Shown here: positions 14,476-29,800 of the stretch, in pieces
How the letters are laid out: every line of letters starts with the position of its first letter
Position numbering within the stretch: position 1 is the first letter of the stretch
NCBI RefSeq assembly: GCF_000699445.3
Contig: NC_067196.1
Location: forward strand, 84,124,364 to 84,188,363
DNA from: Schistosoma haematobium
Lineage: Eukaryota; Platyhelminthes; Trematoda; Strigeidida; Schistosomatidae
Length of the DNA: 64,000 bases
Direction of reading: 5' to 3'
Translations under genes and position numbers: made by a program
Notes under the pieces: generated by a model
Told to the model about the DNA's origin: nothing
Database searches by the model: none
Seen by the model: the letters and a program-made list of their open reading frames with translations, nothing else

Positions 14476-17400
14476 ATCATGTCAGTCATTCACTGATGTT
14501 TCTGACTGGTTTTATATGAGTGTTGTGTGGGTGTGCGTTTACCACATACAGTCTTCATAACGTTTCTTCATTATTTTTTATCTATCTGATTATAAATATT
14601 GACTCATGCTTTGTTAAAGGGGAGTTTCTACGTTTGTCTTCCCCGCTTCACATCTCGTCTTATAATCTCTCCAATCAAATAAGTACTTGAAATAGATTCA
14701 TCTGAATTAATTCGTACTCGGCCTTTTATTACACTCGTCGCCTAAACGGAGATAAATTAGATACACTGAACCAAACAGAGGATTTCTGTTCATAGTCGGT
14801 CAACGTTAATCCCTTCATCATTACTCATGTAATCGATATGTTGACACACATTATTCAAATAACATATTTGAAGTGAATTATAAAATGATCATAAGACAAA
14901 TCTGTGCTCTAGTAAAATGTACATTCAATTTACGGCTTTCTGACTTTCTGAATCCAGAGGGAGAGAGACAGAGTTCTTACTGATAATGTGTACTTGATCT
15001 CCCACACATTTCTGTATATTGTACCATATAGATTTTACTTCATATGAATATGAAATCTGTGGTTATTTACAGTTCAACATTGAGACAATATTCACCTTTC
15101 AGTTGATGTAGTATAACTAAACACAGTACGATGTTGTCCGCACTGACATATAAGTTGTAAGTCGAACATGACAAGAATACTCTGTTGAAATGACAACCGG
15201 AAATCGTGTAATAATGATAAATGACACACTGATATTAGTAGTATCCTTCGAATCTGTGCTTCACTGATCTTAAACCACCGGTTACAATGTACAAGTTATA
15301 TCTTGCATGAAATTGTGCATTTTATTGTTGATTAGTTGTTTTTCATTTACAAACGTACATCGTTCAACGTCATTAAATATTTAACCGTTCATACTTGTCC
15401 TTGTTTATTTTCTAGGTTGGCTTGAACCACTTTTAGATCGTATTGCTTACAATTCGTCAATTGTTGTTGTTCCTGTAATATCGACTATAAGTGATAAAAC
15501 GTTGAAGTATAATTTTCTTAAGGCGGCTCATGTTCAAGTTGGTGGATTTGATTGGAGTTTAACATTCCGATGGCATGAACAAACTGAACGTGACAAAAAT
15601 CGACCTGGTGCACCATATTCACCTGTTAGGTAATTAATACAAACTAAATTTTGTGATGTAACTAAATTTAATCAAGATTACGTAATATGAATTATAGCAG
15701 TAAGATTAATAATTTAGTAGCGGATTATAATGTGAGTGTAATAAGTTGATTAGAATGTTTTGTTACAGTGAATAAAGGTAATAGAGGTGGAAAATTAAAT
15801 GAAGTTATGTAGGGAAGAATTATGGATAAAATCATGAGGATATTTTGCACCTCTACTACCTTTAATTATTGTAGAGAAACTTCTTAATCATCTTACTGCA
15901 TTCACTCAGTAATTCGTTTGCGTTGGCGCACGAGACCGAAGGTCCTGGATCCGAGTCCCACATGCGAGATCGTGGAAGCGCACTGTTGGGGGGTCTCATA
16001 ATAAGACGAAATGGCCATTCAGTGTTTCCAAGTTTTCAATGGTGGTCTAGCTTAGATATTAAAAGTTATATTGTTATTATTCATATCACGTAATGTAGTA
16101 TTATAATCTTTCGATAGCATCATTATGTTCATTCCTTGTTCACATGTCCTCATGGAACTAGTACTTCAACATAAAAAAATTTCACGTAAATTTCATCTGT
16201 TCAAAACCTGCTGTTATCAATCTTTTTATGCTTTTACTTAAGTTTTCTTCGTAGAGATTGTTTCTCTCTTTTAGAAATCGAATGACAACCTGTTAGTATT
16301 CGAATGTATTCAACAAAAATGCAGTTAGACTGGTTTATTTTCTGCATTTTAGGCATTTTTAATGCAACCAGTTAATGATAATTGTACAGTATAGAGTTGA
16401 TTTGATCGTTAAAGATTATATATGTTTTTGATAATTTTGATTATTACTTCGAACAAGTCCAGTCAAGTTTGCTAGACGAAACTTTGGAATCATTTTAATT
16501 TCAACCGCTGAGATTATGTGAAATATAATTTCCACATATAATGATAATTATTGTTATTGAAATAACAGACAATGGTCTTTATTTCGACGCGCGGATTCTC
16601 ATGCCTAAGTAATCTTGGACGTAACAGATACCCATTGCTTCCAGGTTTTCAGTGGTGATCTGGCTAAGATCAGGATTTGATTTAAAAACTATGGAACTTC
16701 TGTCATCTTGTCATCAGTTATAATCAGTGATATCTATTTTATTCCTCTGATATATGCTTTTTATCTATCAAACTACAATGGTCAAATCCTGACATGACTA
16801 CAATCCATTAAATTCAAAGTTTTTATACCTTTAAGTAGATTAAATTTCCAGAATTAATTCTGAACAGTTTTAAATAGTAAAGGTGAAAAAACACATATCA
16901 TAAACATTTGATTTTTCTTTACTTGCCTTTTTCATCGAATGATTTTCTCACTCCATCTTATTATGTTTTTTATAATTAGTTGTTTGTCAGATTTAACAAC
17001 TTTCAGGTAATTAAAGAACGTTAATTGAATAATTCCTCAATGGACTTAAAAAAAACAAGACAGAACTTATGACTTCGAGATGAGTACTTCAATCAATGCT
17101 TCGTAACTAGATCATTATTTATAAAATTTAATGAATTAGCTACATATTGCATTGTTTTTTACTTGTCCTTATAAGGATTACTGTAAAAGTATTAGTCAAT
17201 GATTATTTAATATTTCGATTGATTAAGTAATTATTCCTATTATGCAATTGTTTTTATTGACTGAATGTTGTTTTTCTACATTAATCTCTTTGGTAATATT
17301 GGTTGATTGAAATTCGTGAAAATCACTTTATTTATATAATTTCTGTAAAATATAGACTTGTTTGATTAATGCACTTCATGTGTAATGTAAATCGAATTTC

Positions 17401-20400
17401 AAATTGTTCGCTTCCACTTTTATTGAGATATGAGCTACCAATTGTTTACGTAATTTCTACTACATTTTCTATACACCGTATATGTAATTGGAGTCATAGT
17501 TATTGTACAAAAAATGTTGTGTCAATCATAGTTTACAAAAAATAATATCGCGAATTGATTGTATTTAAACATGTACAACATGGAATTACAGCTCAGTGAT
17601 CTAAAGAAGTTATGGGTACGTGCATGAGATCAAACGTCCTGGGTTCGATCTTTGGCAGGGTTGTACATTCACACCTCCGAGTAGTTCTCTGCTGTAATGA
17701 AACAGTTGTCCATTACTTCTTGGTTTTCAGCGATGGCCAAAGTTGGATCAGTCTATGATGCAAATTGTGTGAAAAGAATAATCTTCACAAAACTTCAAAA
17801 CTCAAAATATCTGCACGAAATATTAATCTACATAATAATCAATCTTTTTCTTGCACTTTTATAATCTATGAAAGACACACTTCACATGGTTGACTTGGTC
17901 GTCCAGTTTTGATTTGTGGATCTTGTATATATGTTCATCATTTTTCGGAAATAAATATCCAGACATTTTTGGTAGTCAACCTAATAACGTTAGCCAACCC
18001 AGTTTCATAAATTGGATTCGTGTACCTAGTTTAAATTACTTTGACTTTTTTATACCGATTTCTCTTTAGCTCACTTTGATTAGACTGTGTCAAATGGACC
18101 ATAGTTTTCGATGTTCAAATATTTTAATTTACTCGTAAGTTACTACTATTTGATCACAGATCTCTTAGAAATATTGCCAGCATCTGCTGTGATCGCAACT
18201 TAGTTCCTAAAGCTGAATTCTAAAAGGCATACTTATTTTTTGATAAAGAAAAGGTTGGTATACTGAGGCAATCAGACATATGCCAAATAACTTGTAAAAG
18301 ATACTGAAGCCTACATGAACCATATCAGCTTAAGCTTATATCACGGCAGCAACCAAAAAAAAATCAAGCATCCCATTTAAATCGATGGAAATGATGACAT
18401 AAAAATTTCCTACTCAAGCCATTTCAACAATGGTGTTTGAGGTAATGAAATCTATCCCAATAAAAATGTTATAATAACCCATAGTGTTATTGACGTGGTA
18501 GACGCCCAACTTCGAGATCAACAAGCTGGATTCCGTAGGGATCGGTCGTGCACAGACCAAATTAAAACACGGATAATCGTCGAACAATCAGTTGAGTGGA
18601 ACTCGTCACTGTACATCAACTTCATTGATTATGAAAAGATATTTGACAGTGTAGATAGGAGAACGTTATGGAAACGTCTTCGACGCTACGGAGTTCCTGA
18701 GAAGATTATCAATATTATCCGGAACTCAAACGACGGGCTACAGTGCAAGGTCGTGCATGGAGGACAGCTGACAGATGCATTCCAAGTAAGGACCGGATTC
18801 AGACAAGTCTAACTACTCTCTCCCTTCCTCTTTCTTCTGGTGGTTGACTGGATTATGAAGACCTCGACATCTGAGGGAAAACACGGCATACAATAAACAG
18901 CTCAGAACCAATTAGACGATTCGGACTTCGCAGATCACCTAGCCCTTCTATCCCATATACACGAACAAATGCAGGTAAAGACAGCCAGTGTAGCAGCAGT
19001 CTCTGCATAAGTAGGTCTCAACATACACAAAGGGAAAACCAAGGTCCTCAAATTCAAAGCGGAGAACAGCAATCCAATCACTCTTGATGGCGAAACTCTG
19101 GAAGATGTAGAATCCTTCACATACCTATGAAGCATCATCGATGGACAAGGAGATGGACGTAAAGGCGAGGATCGGCAAAGCAAGGGTCGCATTCCTACAA
19201 TTGAAGAACATATGGGACTCAAAACAACTTTCAACCAATATCAAAGTGAGAATCCTCAATACGAACGTCAAGGCAGTTCTACTGTATGGAGCTGAAACTT
19301 GGAGAACTACAACAACCACAATCAAGAAAGTACAAGTATTTATAAATAGCTGCCTACGCAAGATACTCAACATCCATTGGCCGGATACCATCAGCAATAG
19401 CCTTGTGTGGGAGAGAACAAACCAACTTCCAGCTGAAGAAGAAATTAGGAAAAGACGATGGGAATGGATAGGACATACATTACGCAAATCATCAAACTGC
19501 ATCACGAGGCAAGCCCTAACCTGGAATCCTAGAGAGAAGCGAAAAGAGGAAGGCCAAATAACACATTATGTTGGGAAATCGAAGCAGACATGAAAAGGAT
19601 CAATAGGAACTGTGAAGAGCTGGAAAAAATTGCCCATTGTAGGGTTGGGTGGAGAATGCTGGTGAGCGGCCTATGCTCCTTCACGAGGAGTAACAGGCGT
19701 AAGTAAGTAAGTAAGTTATTGAATAAGAAGAAGAGAATTCAGCGAAGAAAATTTCGTCGAAATAAAATTTTCTTGGCTGGATTCTTTTTTTCTTATTCAA
19801 AATTTTTATAATTAACTTATGGTTTAAGTGATACAAAGATTATTTCTCAAGCTGATTTTTTTACATTATTTTAATGCTTCAACAATCAACGTTCTTCTTT
19901 GAAAACTCAGATTAGTTGAATACAAAAAGCATTCAAATCATATTTTCTCAAATAAGTCAGTCACCTTACAAGTGTCAATTAAAATTTTCGTTATTCACAC
20001 TTTTTTGTTTCACTATCGTGTTATCATGACTACAATAAAGGCAACTATAATGGGTATTCACTGAATTGATTATTAGTTATTAGATTTAATTTGAATGGTC
20101 TACATTGGCTTTCACTGTTAATCATTATTTATTGAATGATTTATATCCGTACACTATTGTTTATAACAAGTATTTCAACAGAGATTCTAAATTTGAGGAC
20201 ACGTTATTCAATATTAACTTATCTACATGTTTATAATTTCATTTATATTTACAAGATATTTTAATTGTATCATGGGTTTTAAATGTTCATACCTCTGTAG
20301 AGCATTGTTCAAAGAATAAAAAAAGACTACTTCAATTATAAGGTTACATAATGGATCCTTAAAACATTTACTTAAGTTTTTATAAATGAAGCATTATTAC

Positions 20401-20823
20401 ATCATATAGACCTGTATTTAATATAATCCATAATTGTATTTTTAGAAATTCTATTTAGTATTTTATAATGTTAACCCATCATTTTATCAAACATCAAAAC
20501 ACAAATTTGAGTTTATGTTTTTGTTTTGATTATTCCAAATGGTATTCTAAATGGTATTTATTTGTCATTTACATTCCATTATTATAAAAGTTTATAATAC
20601 TATACTCTTATCAATACACATTTTGACATAAGCAACATTCTTGTACATACTTAGATCTAGATTACATAACATGATTTATACTTTATTTTAATATGTAATA
20701 GGCCTTTCGAAATAATCTAAGTATTATTATTATGATGATTAATGTTCGTTTCTTATTTACTCTAGTGAACTGTATGCGCATTCGTGTGTTGTAAAATATT
20801 TGGGAATTCTGTGAAAATAGTTT

Positions 20824-20867
<44 letters not shown>

Positions 20868-23800
20868 ACTTAATTTGTGTAGATTTTTATTTTCCTGAAA
20901 GTATCGCCTTGATGCTACCATTTTATCATAAATATTTTAGGCTATAAATTATAAAGAAGAGTTCAATATAATCCTGATGAATTTGACTAAATTCTTAGTC
21001 GATTAGTGATATGTCTTGTTGATTGAATGCTACTTGTTATACCTGGTCATCGCTGATTGTTGTGTCGGAAACGCTTATCAATTATAAACGAAACGATAGA
21101 CCTCTGCAATTCTCACGACGAGAAAGTAAGAACACAAAGACTGGTATAAGTGAAGATTTATTAACGCCCAAAACACGACGACCCTAGTCGAAAATACATT
21201 CATTTGTATATTAATTAGTACACATACTTTGATGAATAATTAGGATGAAATCACATATGTAAAAAATAGTTATAATAAATCATAAGCTGAGCATAGTTCA
21301 TATCCATTGAATACAAGAATATCGTATGTTATACAGAATGAACTATCATACGAGAAAAGAAAACAAATACCGCATTGAGTAATCATTATATTGAATCAAA
21401 ACGGAAGCAATGTTATTATTATTTTTTTTATTAATGGCTTTATTCAGTATTATATTTTGGTACAATATAGAATTCTCAGCACAGGGTATTTCAACAAGTT
21501 ACTTACGCAAAAAGAACAGCAAGAAAGACAAAAAAGGAACAAGAAAGGTTTTACGAAAACCAAAAAACTGTACAACTTTTCAAATTAGAGACATAATAAG
21601 AATGCAGGTTATTGATTACGTTAACTCTAACAACCTGTTCGTCACAGAGTATATTTGCTAGGTAAGGTATTATAGAACTTTTACACTTTTGCTTGCGTGC
21701 ATGGATTTTAATGTAATTACATCTCGTTCTACCAGAAGATATACAAGGAGGAAGATAAGAGTGAAGGGGATGGTTAGTATCTGATAAAATAACACCTGCC
21801 AGGAGTTTGCATGACTTTATATGTCCACAACCATATTATTTATGACCTCGAAAGATTCACCACACATCTTGCTAACTGCCCTCAGCACTTTCCGCAATAC
21901 AGCAAAGTCTTTTCTCAAAAGCCCGGGTAAGTAAATCAATCTAATTTTGACTTTTACCATCATATCAGTCAGAAAACAGACTAAGATTGGCACTTTAGTG
22001 TTTGAGAAAGAACTAAGGTTGTATGGTTAAAATTCAGGGATAGGGTTGATTTACGTGTTATAAGCAACCTAAAAAGAAGAATCGAACATTTGTAAGAACT
22101 ACAATCTAAATTTGGATGAGTAGTTTTACAGTAGTCGGGTACCTAATTAATGTGGAAAACATAAAAGTGATGAGTTATATTTGTAATAAATATCTCGGCA
22201 ACCAAAGTAAATCCAACGTTTGATTATATTTTCTTCAAAAAGCTTGAACCAAATTGCCGTGTGTAACGTTGGATTTTATCAAATTTCATTTTCGGAGATC
22301 TTTTACAGATATGATTTTCCTCTTTAATGGCATCATTTTTACTCTTTAATATCAAGAAATAAATTTTGTATATAACTTTAAATGTTCTAGTCACTTTACA
22401 AAAGGTGATCGTACTGCTCTTTTTACATGATGTAAGCTAAAATTGAGTGAGTTTAGGGTTAGAACCCCTTAAATCATTTTCTTGTTTCTATATGATCTAC
22501 CGTTTTGAATAAGTTCAGATAATGATAATAATAGAGTTCAGTACACACATTTGATCGGATTTTGGATTTGTCAGCACTCCAGTACGAATGTTCACACTGA
22601 AACTCGAGACTAGTGCGCTTCACTTCGAATAATTGTATGTTGTTTGAACTCACTGGCTCAATAGGTAACTCATTTCTTTGTAAAACGAACTCTTTTGAGT
22701 TTGAGTTTTATTGTGAGCATTGACATTGTTATACAAGTACATCCACTTGGTGAATCTCAGACAGGATGAAATGCATATCTTAAAATTTTCTTGATGCCAA
22801 CTGTCCAAATTTAGTAAATCATTCGAATGCTTTCTTCGTAAAATTCATCATGTTTTCTTAGTATCTAATTGATAACAATGTGTGTATATTTATAATGTTT
22901 TGTCAGTCATCTGTTTCATGTTTATTACTCCAAGTAAATATTACTATTTCTTAGTTCTCATTTTATTCTAAGCAATTAGTCCCTTTGATAAATTTCGATA
23001 GTGTAATAAGAAGACGAAGAAGATCAGAAATATGTAGTTCTTATAATCTTCGTCTTCTCATTTTATTATTTTTTATTGTTTTACCATTTCTTTTCATGTA
23101 ATAGTTGTAGCATTTGAACATATAAATGACGATTGTCCTCATGAATTATGCTTATTAACGGTTCGAAATTCGTTTGTGTGTATATATATGGAGGAGGATT
23201 TCCTTTTATGTTGATTAACTGAGGTGATATATTTATTCTATCCATTCTCAAAGAACTGTGCTATTCCATTTGAAATGTTTTCATTCATTACTCATCACTT
23301 ATTTCGTTTAGTTTCATTCTTTTGACTAAGTACTAGAGATTTATATGGTAACAATAGTTATATTTATAGATAGTCTGCATTAATTGCATGTATTTACATA
23401 CACATGCCTACTATAATAAACACTATTTGTTGCATTTCTTTTTTAAAGTCTAATATTTGTCTTAAAAGTTGAATTGATGAGTCGATCCAATTTAACGCAC
23501 CACTAAAAACCTGGAAACACTGGACGGCCGTCTCCTCCTAGTAGGGACTCTTCAGCATCGCGAATGCAAGTTCCCACACATGGGACTTGAACCCAGGAAA
23601 TTCGGTCTCGCGCACGAATGCTTAACGTTCTAGACCACTGAGCCGGCTGGCATTCAACAGTGTCAATGTCTAACTTCAATCGGTCCCTGATCTTACGCAA
23701 CCCTTCATCCATTGTCTGGAGTGGATAACTCTCTCCATTTGACACGGATTGGATTCCACTGGTCACGGCTTCTCGCTAGAACCCCAGGAAATCCATTTTC

Positions 23801-26800
23801 AAGCTAGTCACTACCGTACATATGGTTATTATCAGAAGGGGGGTTTGTGGAGCTTAGATAGACTCGTCAACTCATCTGTTAAATTACTACAATTTCCACA
23901 AGTCCCTATACTAATACCTATTTCTTATGAATATTGATCCTTTTTTTAGTTTTATGAAATTGAATATAGACACAATGAATTGGCATTTCAGTTATTAGTT
24001 ATCTGTTGTACAACGTAAAAAGTGTATGTAATTAGCCTATATGAATAACGATTATTTCTATAAATTACTAAAAATTCCCATATTATTGTATTAATTCTAT
24101 TAACTGCTGCAGATCATTGCGTCTATATGAATATTTACATGTGTATGTGTGCATTTATGTATGTATTAAAGATAGTTAATTACTGTAACTGATATTCCAC
24201 AGGTAAAATACGTTCTTGAGTGTTCCAATGATAATTTAAATTATAAACTGAAGCCATTTGGTGAACCATTAGACGCACCTACAATCATCCATAAACCAAT
24301 GACATTTATTTCTCATAGTAAGTTCGATACTCCTAGTTTTGTAGGTCAGCACATAGTAGTCATTTTATCACATCGCATAATCTTTATTCAATAACCTTGG
24401 TTATTTCTCGACTTACTTTAAATTAAACTGACTACACAAGTGGTGAGTTGGTCTTGTTGACTAGTGATAAAAATTTTCTTCGATATTTCTTTTTGTTTAG
24501 AATGAACAAATCTCGTTAATACATTTAGATAAGTGCATAAGAATACTCTGGCATTATTTAAGTGATAAGAAACTAGTGTACATTGATCTTGTATCCATTT
24601 ATTTTCCCTGTTCGTCATGTTTCTATTCTTCAGATCACCTACCATGGCAGGTGGTTTATTTGCTATAAGTCGTGAGTATTTTAATCATCTTGGGAAGTAT
24701 GATTCTGGTATGGAAATATGGGGAGGTGAAAATTTGGAACTGTCATTCAAAGTAAGCAAAAATGTATATATCTGCTTGCATTCTTCTAACTTAAAATGAA
24801 ATTTTCGCATTTCAGTTAGTTCAGTTTGTTTGTTGTATATTTGTTTGGTCAGTTGAAACCTAGTTTTACTTCTGTCTTACTCCCTTTAATCTGCTTCATC
24901 TAATTTGAATGGACAGCGAAAATTCATGGAAATTTAAGAAATAAGTCACGTTTTCTTACGTTTAACAAATAATCACACTACTGCTCCTTCCCAAACCGAA
25001 ATCAGTGAAGCATAATGCAAACTTGAGAGGTGATTGCATCAAGTCAAGTCTGGTAACCATTAGTCTGTCATCTTTTACTGAAACATTCAACCAGATATTA
25101 ACTTCTTCCAAATTACAACCCATATATATCAGTAGTGTATTCGTATTTGCTGAGGTAAATGAAAATATATTCAGTAATTATTTGAATGTCAGCCATGCAA
25201 TTCATGTATTTGCGTGAGCTACAGATTTCTATTTACGTATAATGATAGTCACAAATGAATTTTGATATTTGCATGCATATTTATGTAGGCGGTTGATTGT
25301 ATTATTTTGTTTTGATTGGTATTTCCGTTCTCCCTTATTTATATTTAGACAACTTAATCTAGATAATTGAGAAAAACAAACATCAATATATAGTTTGTCA
25401 AATATAATAACCTATTGTCGACTAGTTTGTCTTATTTTCATCTTGATTTTACAACAATTATGGAGATTCATTTGTTGTATATTAGCCGTTGAATTATGTT
25501 TAAAGTAGAATAGTTCATTAATGATTTAAAAACAATGATGAAATAATAGCCATGGAAATAGTTACTTGAATGTTCAATCAAACTGGTTAGCATTCGAATG
25601 ATGTTGTAGTGTTGCTTGTAGAATATTATAGAATACTATTAGTGTTTAAGGGTTATGTAGAATACAACTGTGAGAGCGATTTACAAACTTGCATACAAAA
25701 TACTCATCTGAAATCAGATAACATCAAACTGTGTTTGATATCTCAGTTATTCTACCTTAGGTGATTTAAGCTAATGGCTTGATTATCTACTTTTATTGTG
25801 ACTAGCATTTTATATTTAGAATGCTAATTACTTACTTATGTCCGTTACTCTTCATGGAGTAGCATAGGCCACAAGCCATCATTCTCCATCGAACTCTGTC
25901 CTGGACAATTCTTTTCAGTTACTACTCATCCTTTTCATCTTTGCTTCCAATTCTTGACTTAGTGTGTCCTCGAATCTTCCAGTTTTCCGTATTTCTTCAG
26001 GATTATGGAGTAAGGTCGGTTGTCCTTATGAAACCCCAATAACTGACATTTCTTGTTATGTTTTATAGTATATTCAGTTAGGCACACTTGTATTCGTAGA
26101 TCAAAATAGCTTTTCTTACGTAGTTTTTTAAGGAACATGGTCAGCCAAAACTATAGAACCTGCACTTGAGCGTCTCTTTGTGTACTAACTCTGTAATATA
26201 AATTCTGAAATAATGGACATGGAAAGTGATTACCATGCAAAATCTCACACATGCGAACATTCTCTGGTGTAAGGAAATATAACCCGGTAATCAAGATACT
26301 TGACAGCCGACTGTTGTGTTATGTTTCCAAAACAAAATTCTGTTATCTCTGCTCAGACACTTTTTAATTTCTATTAGCAATAATATATAATCTGTATTTC
26401 AACTTCAGCACACAAAACTGTATGTAGATAGGTACTGAGTTACAATATATTCGCTTTACAAACTACCTTAGTGTCTTTTTACTAAAACGTTTAATATTCA
26501 CATTTTTTAAATCATATATAAGCTCCATTAAGTAGTTTAGAGCGATAAATTATTAATGGATCAATCAAGAACCAGATTGCTAATTTAACTAAAGTTGGTT
26601 CAGTGATTGTAGAGATAGTTATGAAATATATTAAGAGTTCAGTACCGAAATAATTACAGTTTATTGAAATTTTAATATTTAATGAATGTTTTCCCGAATA
26701 TTTTCAGTAAATTTATTACATGAAAACGGTTATATGATTCATAATTTAAGTGGTTTCTAAGCTTTGACCGTCTTTAAGTGGAATAGAATCAAACGATGGA

Positions 26801-29800
26801 ATTATGAAAATAATTCACTTCCAAGAATAGTTCAATTGTAGAACTGAGATATTAGTTTTATGATCATTGATAATTTTTCCAGATCAAAAAATGTTTGTAA
26901 ATATTTTACACCATTACTTTACTTACTTACTTACTAACGCCTGTTACTCCCAATGGAGTATAAGCCGTCGACCAACATTCTCAAACCCACTCTGTCCCGG
27001 ACCTTCCTTTCTCGCTCTATCCAATTGTTGTTCATCCTTCTCATGTCTATCTCCATTTCTCGACGTAATGTGTTCTTTGGTCTTCTTTGATGCTTCTTCT
27101 TGATTTCTTCCTCTGCTGAGATCTGGTTTGTTCTTTCCCACAGTAGGTTGTTGCTGATAGTGTCTGACCAATGGATCCATTGATAATCATATATTATTGA
27201 CTAAATTAGTTAAGCATTCATGAAACAAATGGAGTTTTAAAGTTTTCTGATAAATTCTCATTTTAAAAAATTCTGAATAGTTTGTGCGGTAGGATTATAA
27301 ATAAAAAGAATGTATTTGTAATTTCCAAATGTATAGAACAATTCGATTTTCCGACGTTTTGTGACTCAGTGTAAGCCACTTCTTCAGAGAATGAACAAAC
27401 AAATCAAGATTAACCCAAGGTTAAATAATACAAAGGAACAAAGCAAGAATATTAGATGCGATCAGTCAAAAAAAGAGGTCTGGACAAGTCAATGTCATGT
27501 CATTCCGGTCAAGATAATTTATGTGCGATATGTATGTAAATTGTGTGTGTGCATTTATGTATGCTCAGGGATGAATAAATATGACATTTGTGGTGAGGAA
27601 GGATAGAGTTTAATTTGTATGTACGATAATAGTGTGAAAGATGAGTAATATCAGACATGGTAGCTTGGATAGATAGCTCAAGTCGTATGGATAGTGAGGC
27701 TGTCTTTTCTATTGACAACAGTAGGATTAAGCATTATATGGAAAGTTTCAGCTATTCTGCTTTCTTTGTAGTTGAAAAGCCTTTTTGTATGATTTTGATG
27801 TTTTTGATTTCGATTTGATGGTTGTTGAAAATGGCGTAAACTGATGTTGCTGATTTAATTTGAAGTCTATCCAGTTCTACGGGATTATTAGGTGGTTTCT
27901 GTGTATATACTAAGATTCTTTTCGGCTCGAGTCGAGATTTCACGAGATGACTCTTCAATATTGAAGGCATCACATTCAACACATCCTAATTTCTAGACAC
28001 AGTTATTTATTAACGTAAAAGTGATTTTTTTTCTTTTGGAGAAAACTAAAGTATTTTGAAGGGTGTTTGTTGTTTTGTGATATGCTTTAATTCTGTGTAG
28101 TTTTAAAATCCTTCACTTTTAGTAATGAAATTATTAAGTATACAATAACTACTAGATCATGTCGTTACTTCTTTCCTCCTTTCAATCTATTCATCATTTG
28201 TGATATGTACTATTTAGGTTTGGATGTGTGGTGGTAGTTTAGAAACTGTCGTGTGCAGTGTTGTTGGACATATTTTTCGTAGTCGTTCACCATACAAATG
28301 GAACATTAATGTAAAAGATCCTTTGAAAAGAAATCTACTCCGTTTGGCTGATGTATGGCTTGATGATTATAAACGATTTTATCATGCTCGTATTGGATTT
28401 AACACGGTAAGTTTGCTATACTTAAATTGTATTTGCTTTTTATTGAATGTATATAACTTACTAAATTCAGGGATATATTGCTTGTAAAATAAGTTCAGGT
28501 TACCCTAATAAGCTTCACAAATCATTCCTATCTAAACTCGTTAGCTATATAAACAACATTCTGTTATGTGACACTTTCATTTTACCGCCTTTTTGTTATA
28601 GTGAAAATAACGTGTTGGATAAATATTCAGTTAGAGGAAGAAAACCTTTGTTCTGAATTCCTGTATGTTTCCTTTCATAGACAAAATTGACAATTATCCA
28701 AAAAATATCTTTCTCCTCATGTTGATATCAGTTATAATGTGCTTTGAATTTATAATTATCTATATAGTTATTTTCATTCACACTTAGGAATAAATGATGA
28801 TTGCATCTTAACAATAACATTGACACGGGTTGATTTGATGAATTGAAAATGGTGATGATAAGTAGGTTAACCGAACCACCTAAAACTGAACATAATCTTT
28901 TTCTTCTTATCGTGTAAGTGTTTGAATCATTTCATTGTTGATAATAACGGATGAATTTTGGATGTTCTGTGTTGACATTTGTACATCCTGTGTGGATTAT
29001 TGCCTTAACTATTGAAAAGCGCTCTGTGGATCCGATTTCTAATCAAATCCCATATTTTCTAAATAGCAATGGTTATTTGCTGAAATTATTCAACAGGCTC
29101 TATCATTATGTCTTCTTCGGCGTGTGCATAAATTTTTAAACTAAAATTTTTTCGTGAGAAGAGACAGATAGTGGTTAGGTATGGAATCTAGGACACGTGT
29201 TTCGTCCTATTTTAGGACTCATCGGCTGGATGAACCTGCATCTCAGTGTTGATGTTCACTACGGGACTCAAATCTGGTACCGTTCGCTTCAAACACTGCT
29301 ATTTTATTGGTTGTTTGAATCTTCGCATTGATGTTTAAGACTGCAATTGATCAGTCTCTTATTGGCATATGTGCATCCTATGCGGTTGCCTCATCATTGC
29401 CAGAATTTGCAAGCATTATAAGCCGAGAGGTGAAAACGAATTTTTACTTCTCATTTCAAAACTAATGCAGCTTAATTTTGAAAATGTTTATAATAGTGTA
29501 ATTATTTTATAAGGTCATTTTTCGGTATTTTTGATCTGGTCAAGAATGTCCAAAAGTAGTCGAGAATCAAAATTTCAGCATTCATTTTAGAGTACATGTT
29601 GGATTCATAAATATTTTCATTCTTTTTTTTTAAGGTAAAATACAGTAATTTTCAGGAGACGCAATCAACTTTTTGCGATTAATCGCGTAATAAATGATTT
29701 TCTCCTTTCTGTATTTACTCTGATTTAGATTGATTTTGGAGATGTTTCAGAACGCAAAGCCTTACGAGAAAAACTGAAATGTCACTCATTTGATTGGTAT

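Noticed and set aside
20683..20868. Reading frame rich in Ile-Tyr repeats
   Set aside because: It is the translation of the (AT)n microsatellite.
27360..27985. Several overlapping frames in intron 5 as a nested gene
   Set aside because: Overlapping on both strands, none with a known domain, and part matches the repeat block at 31516.
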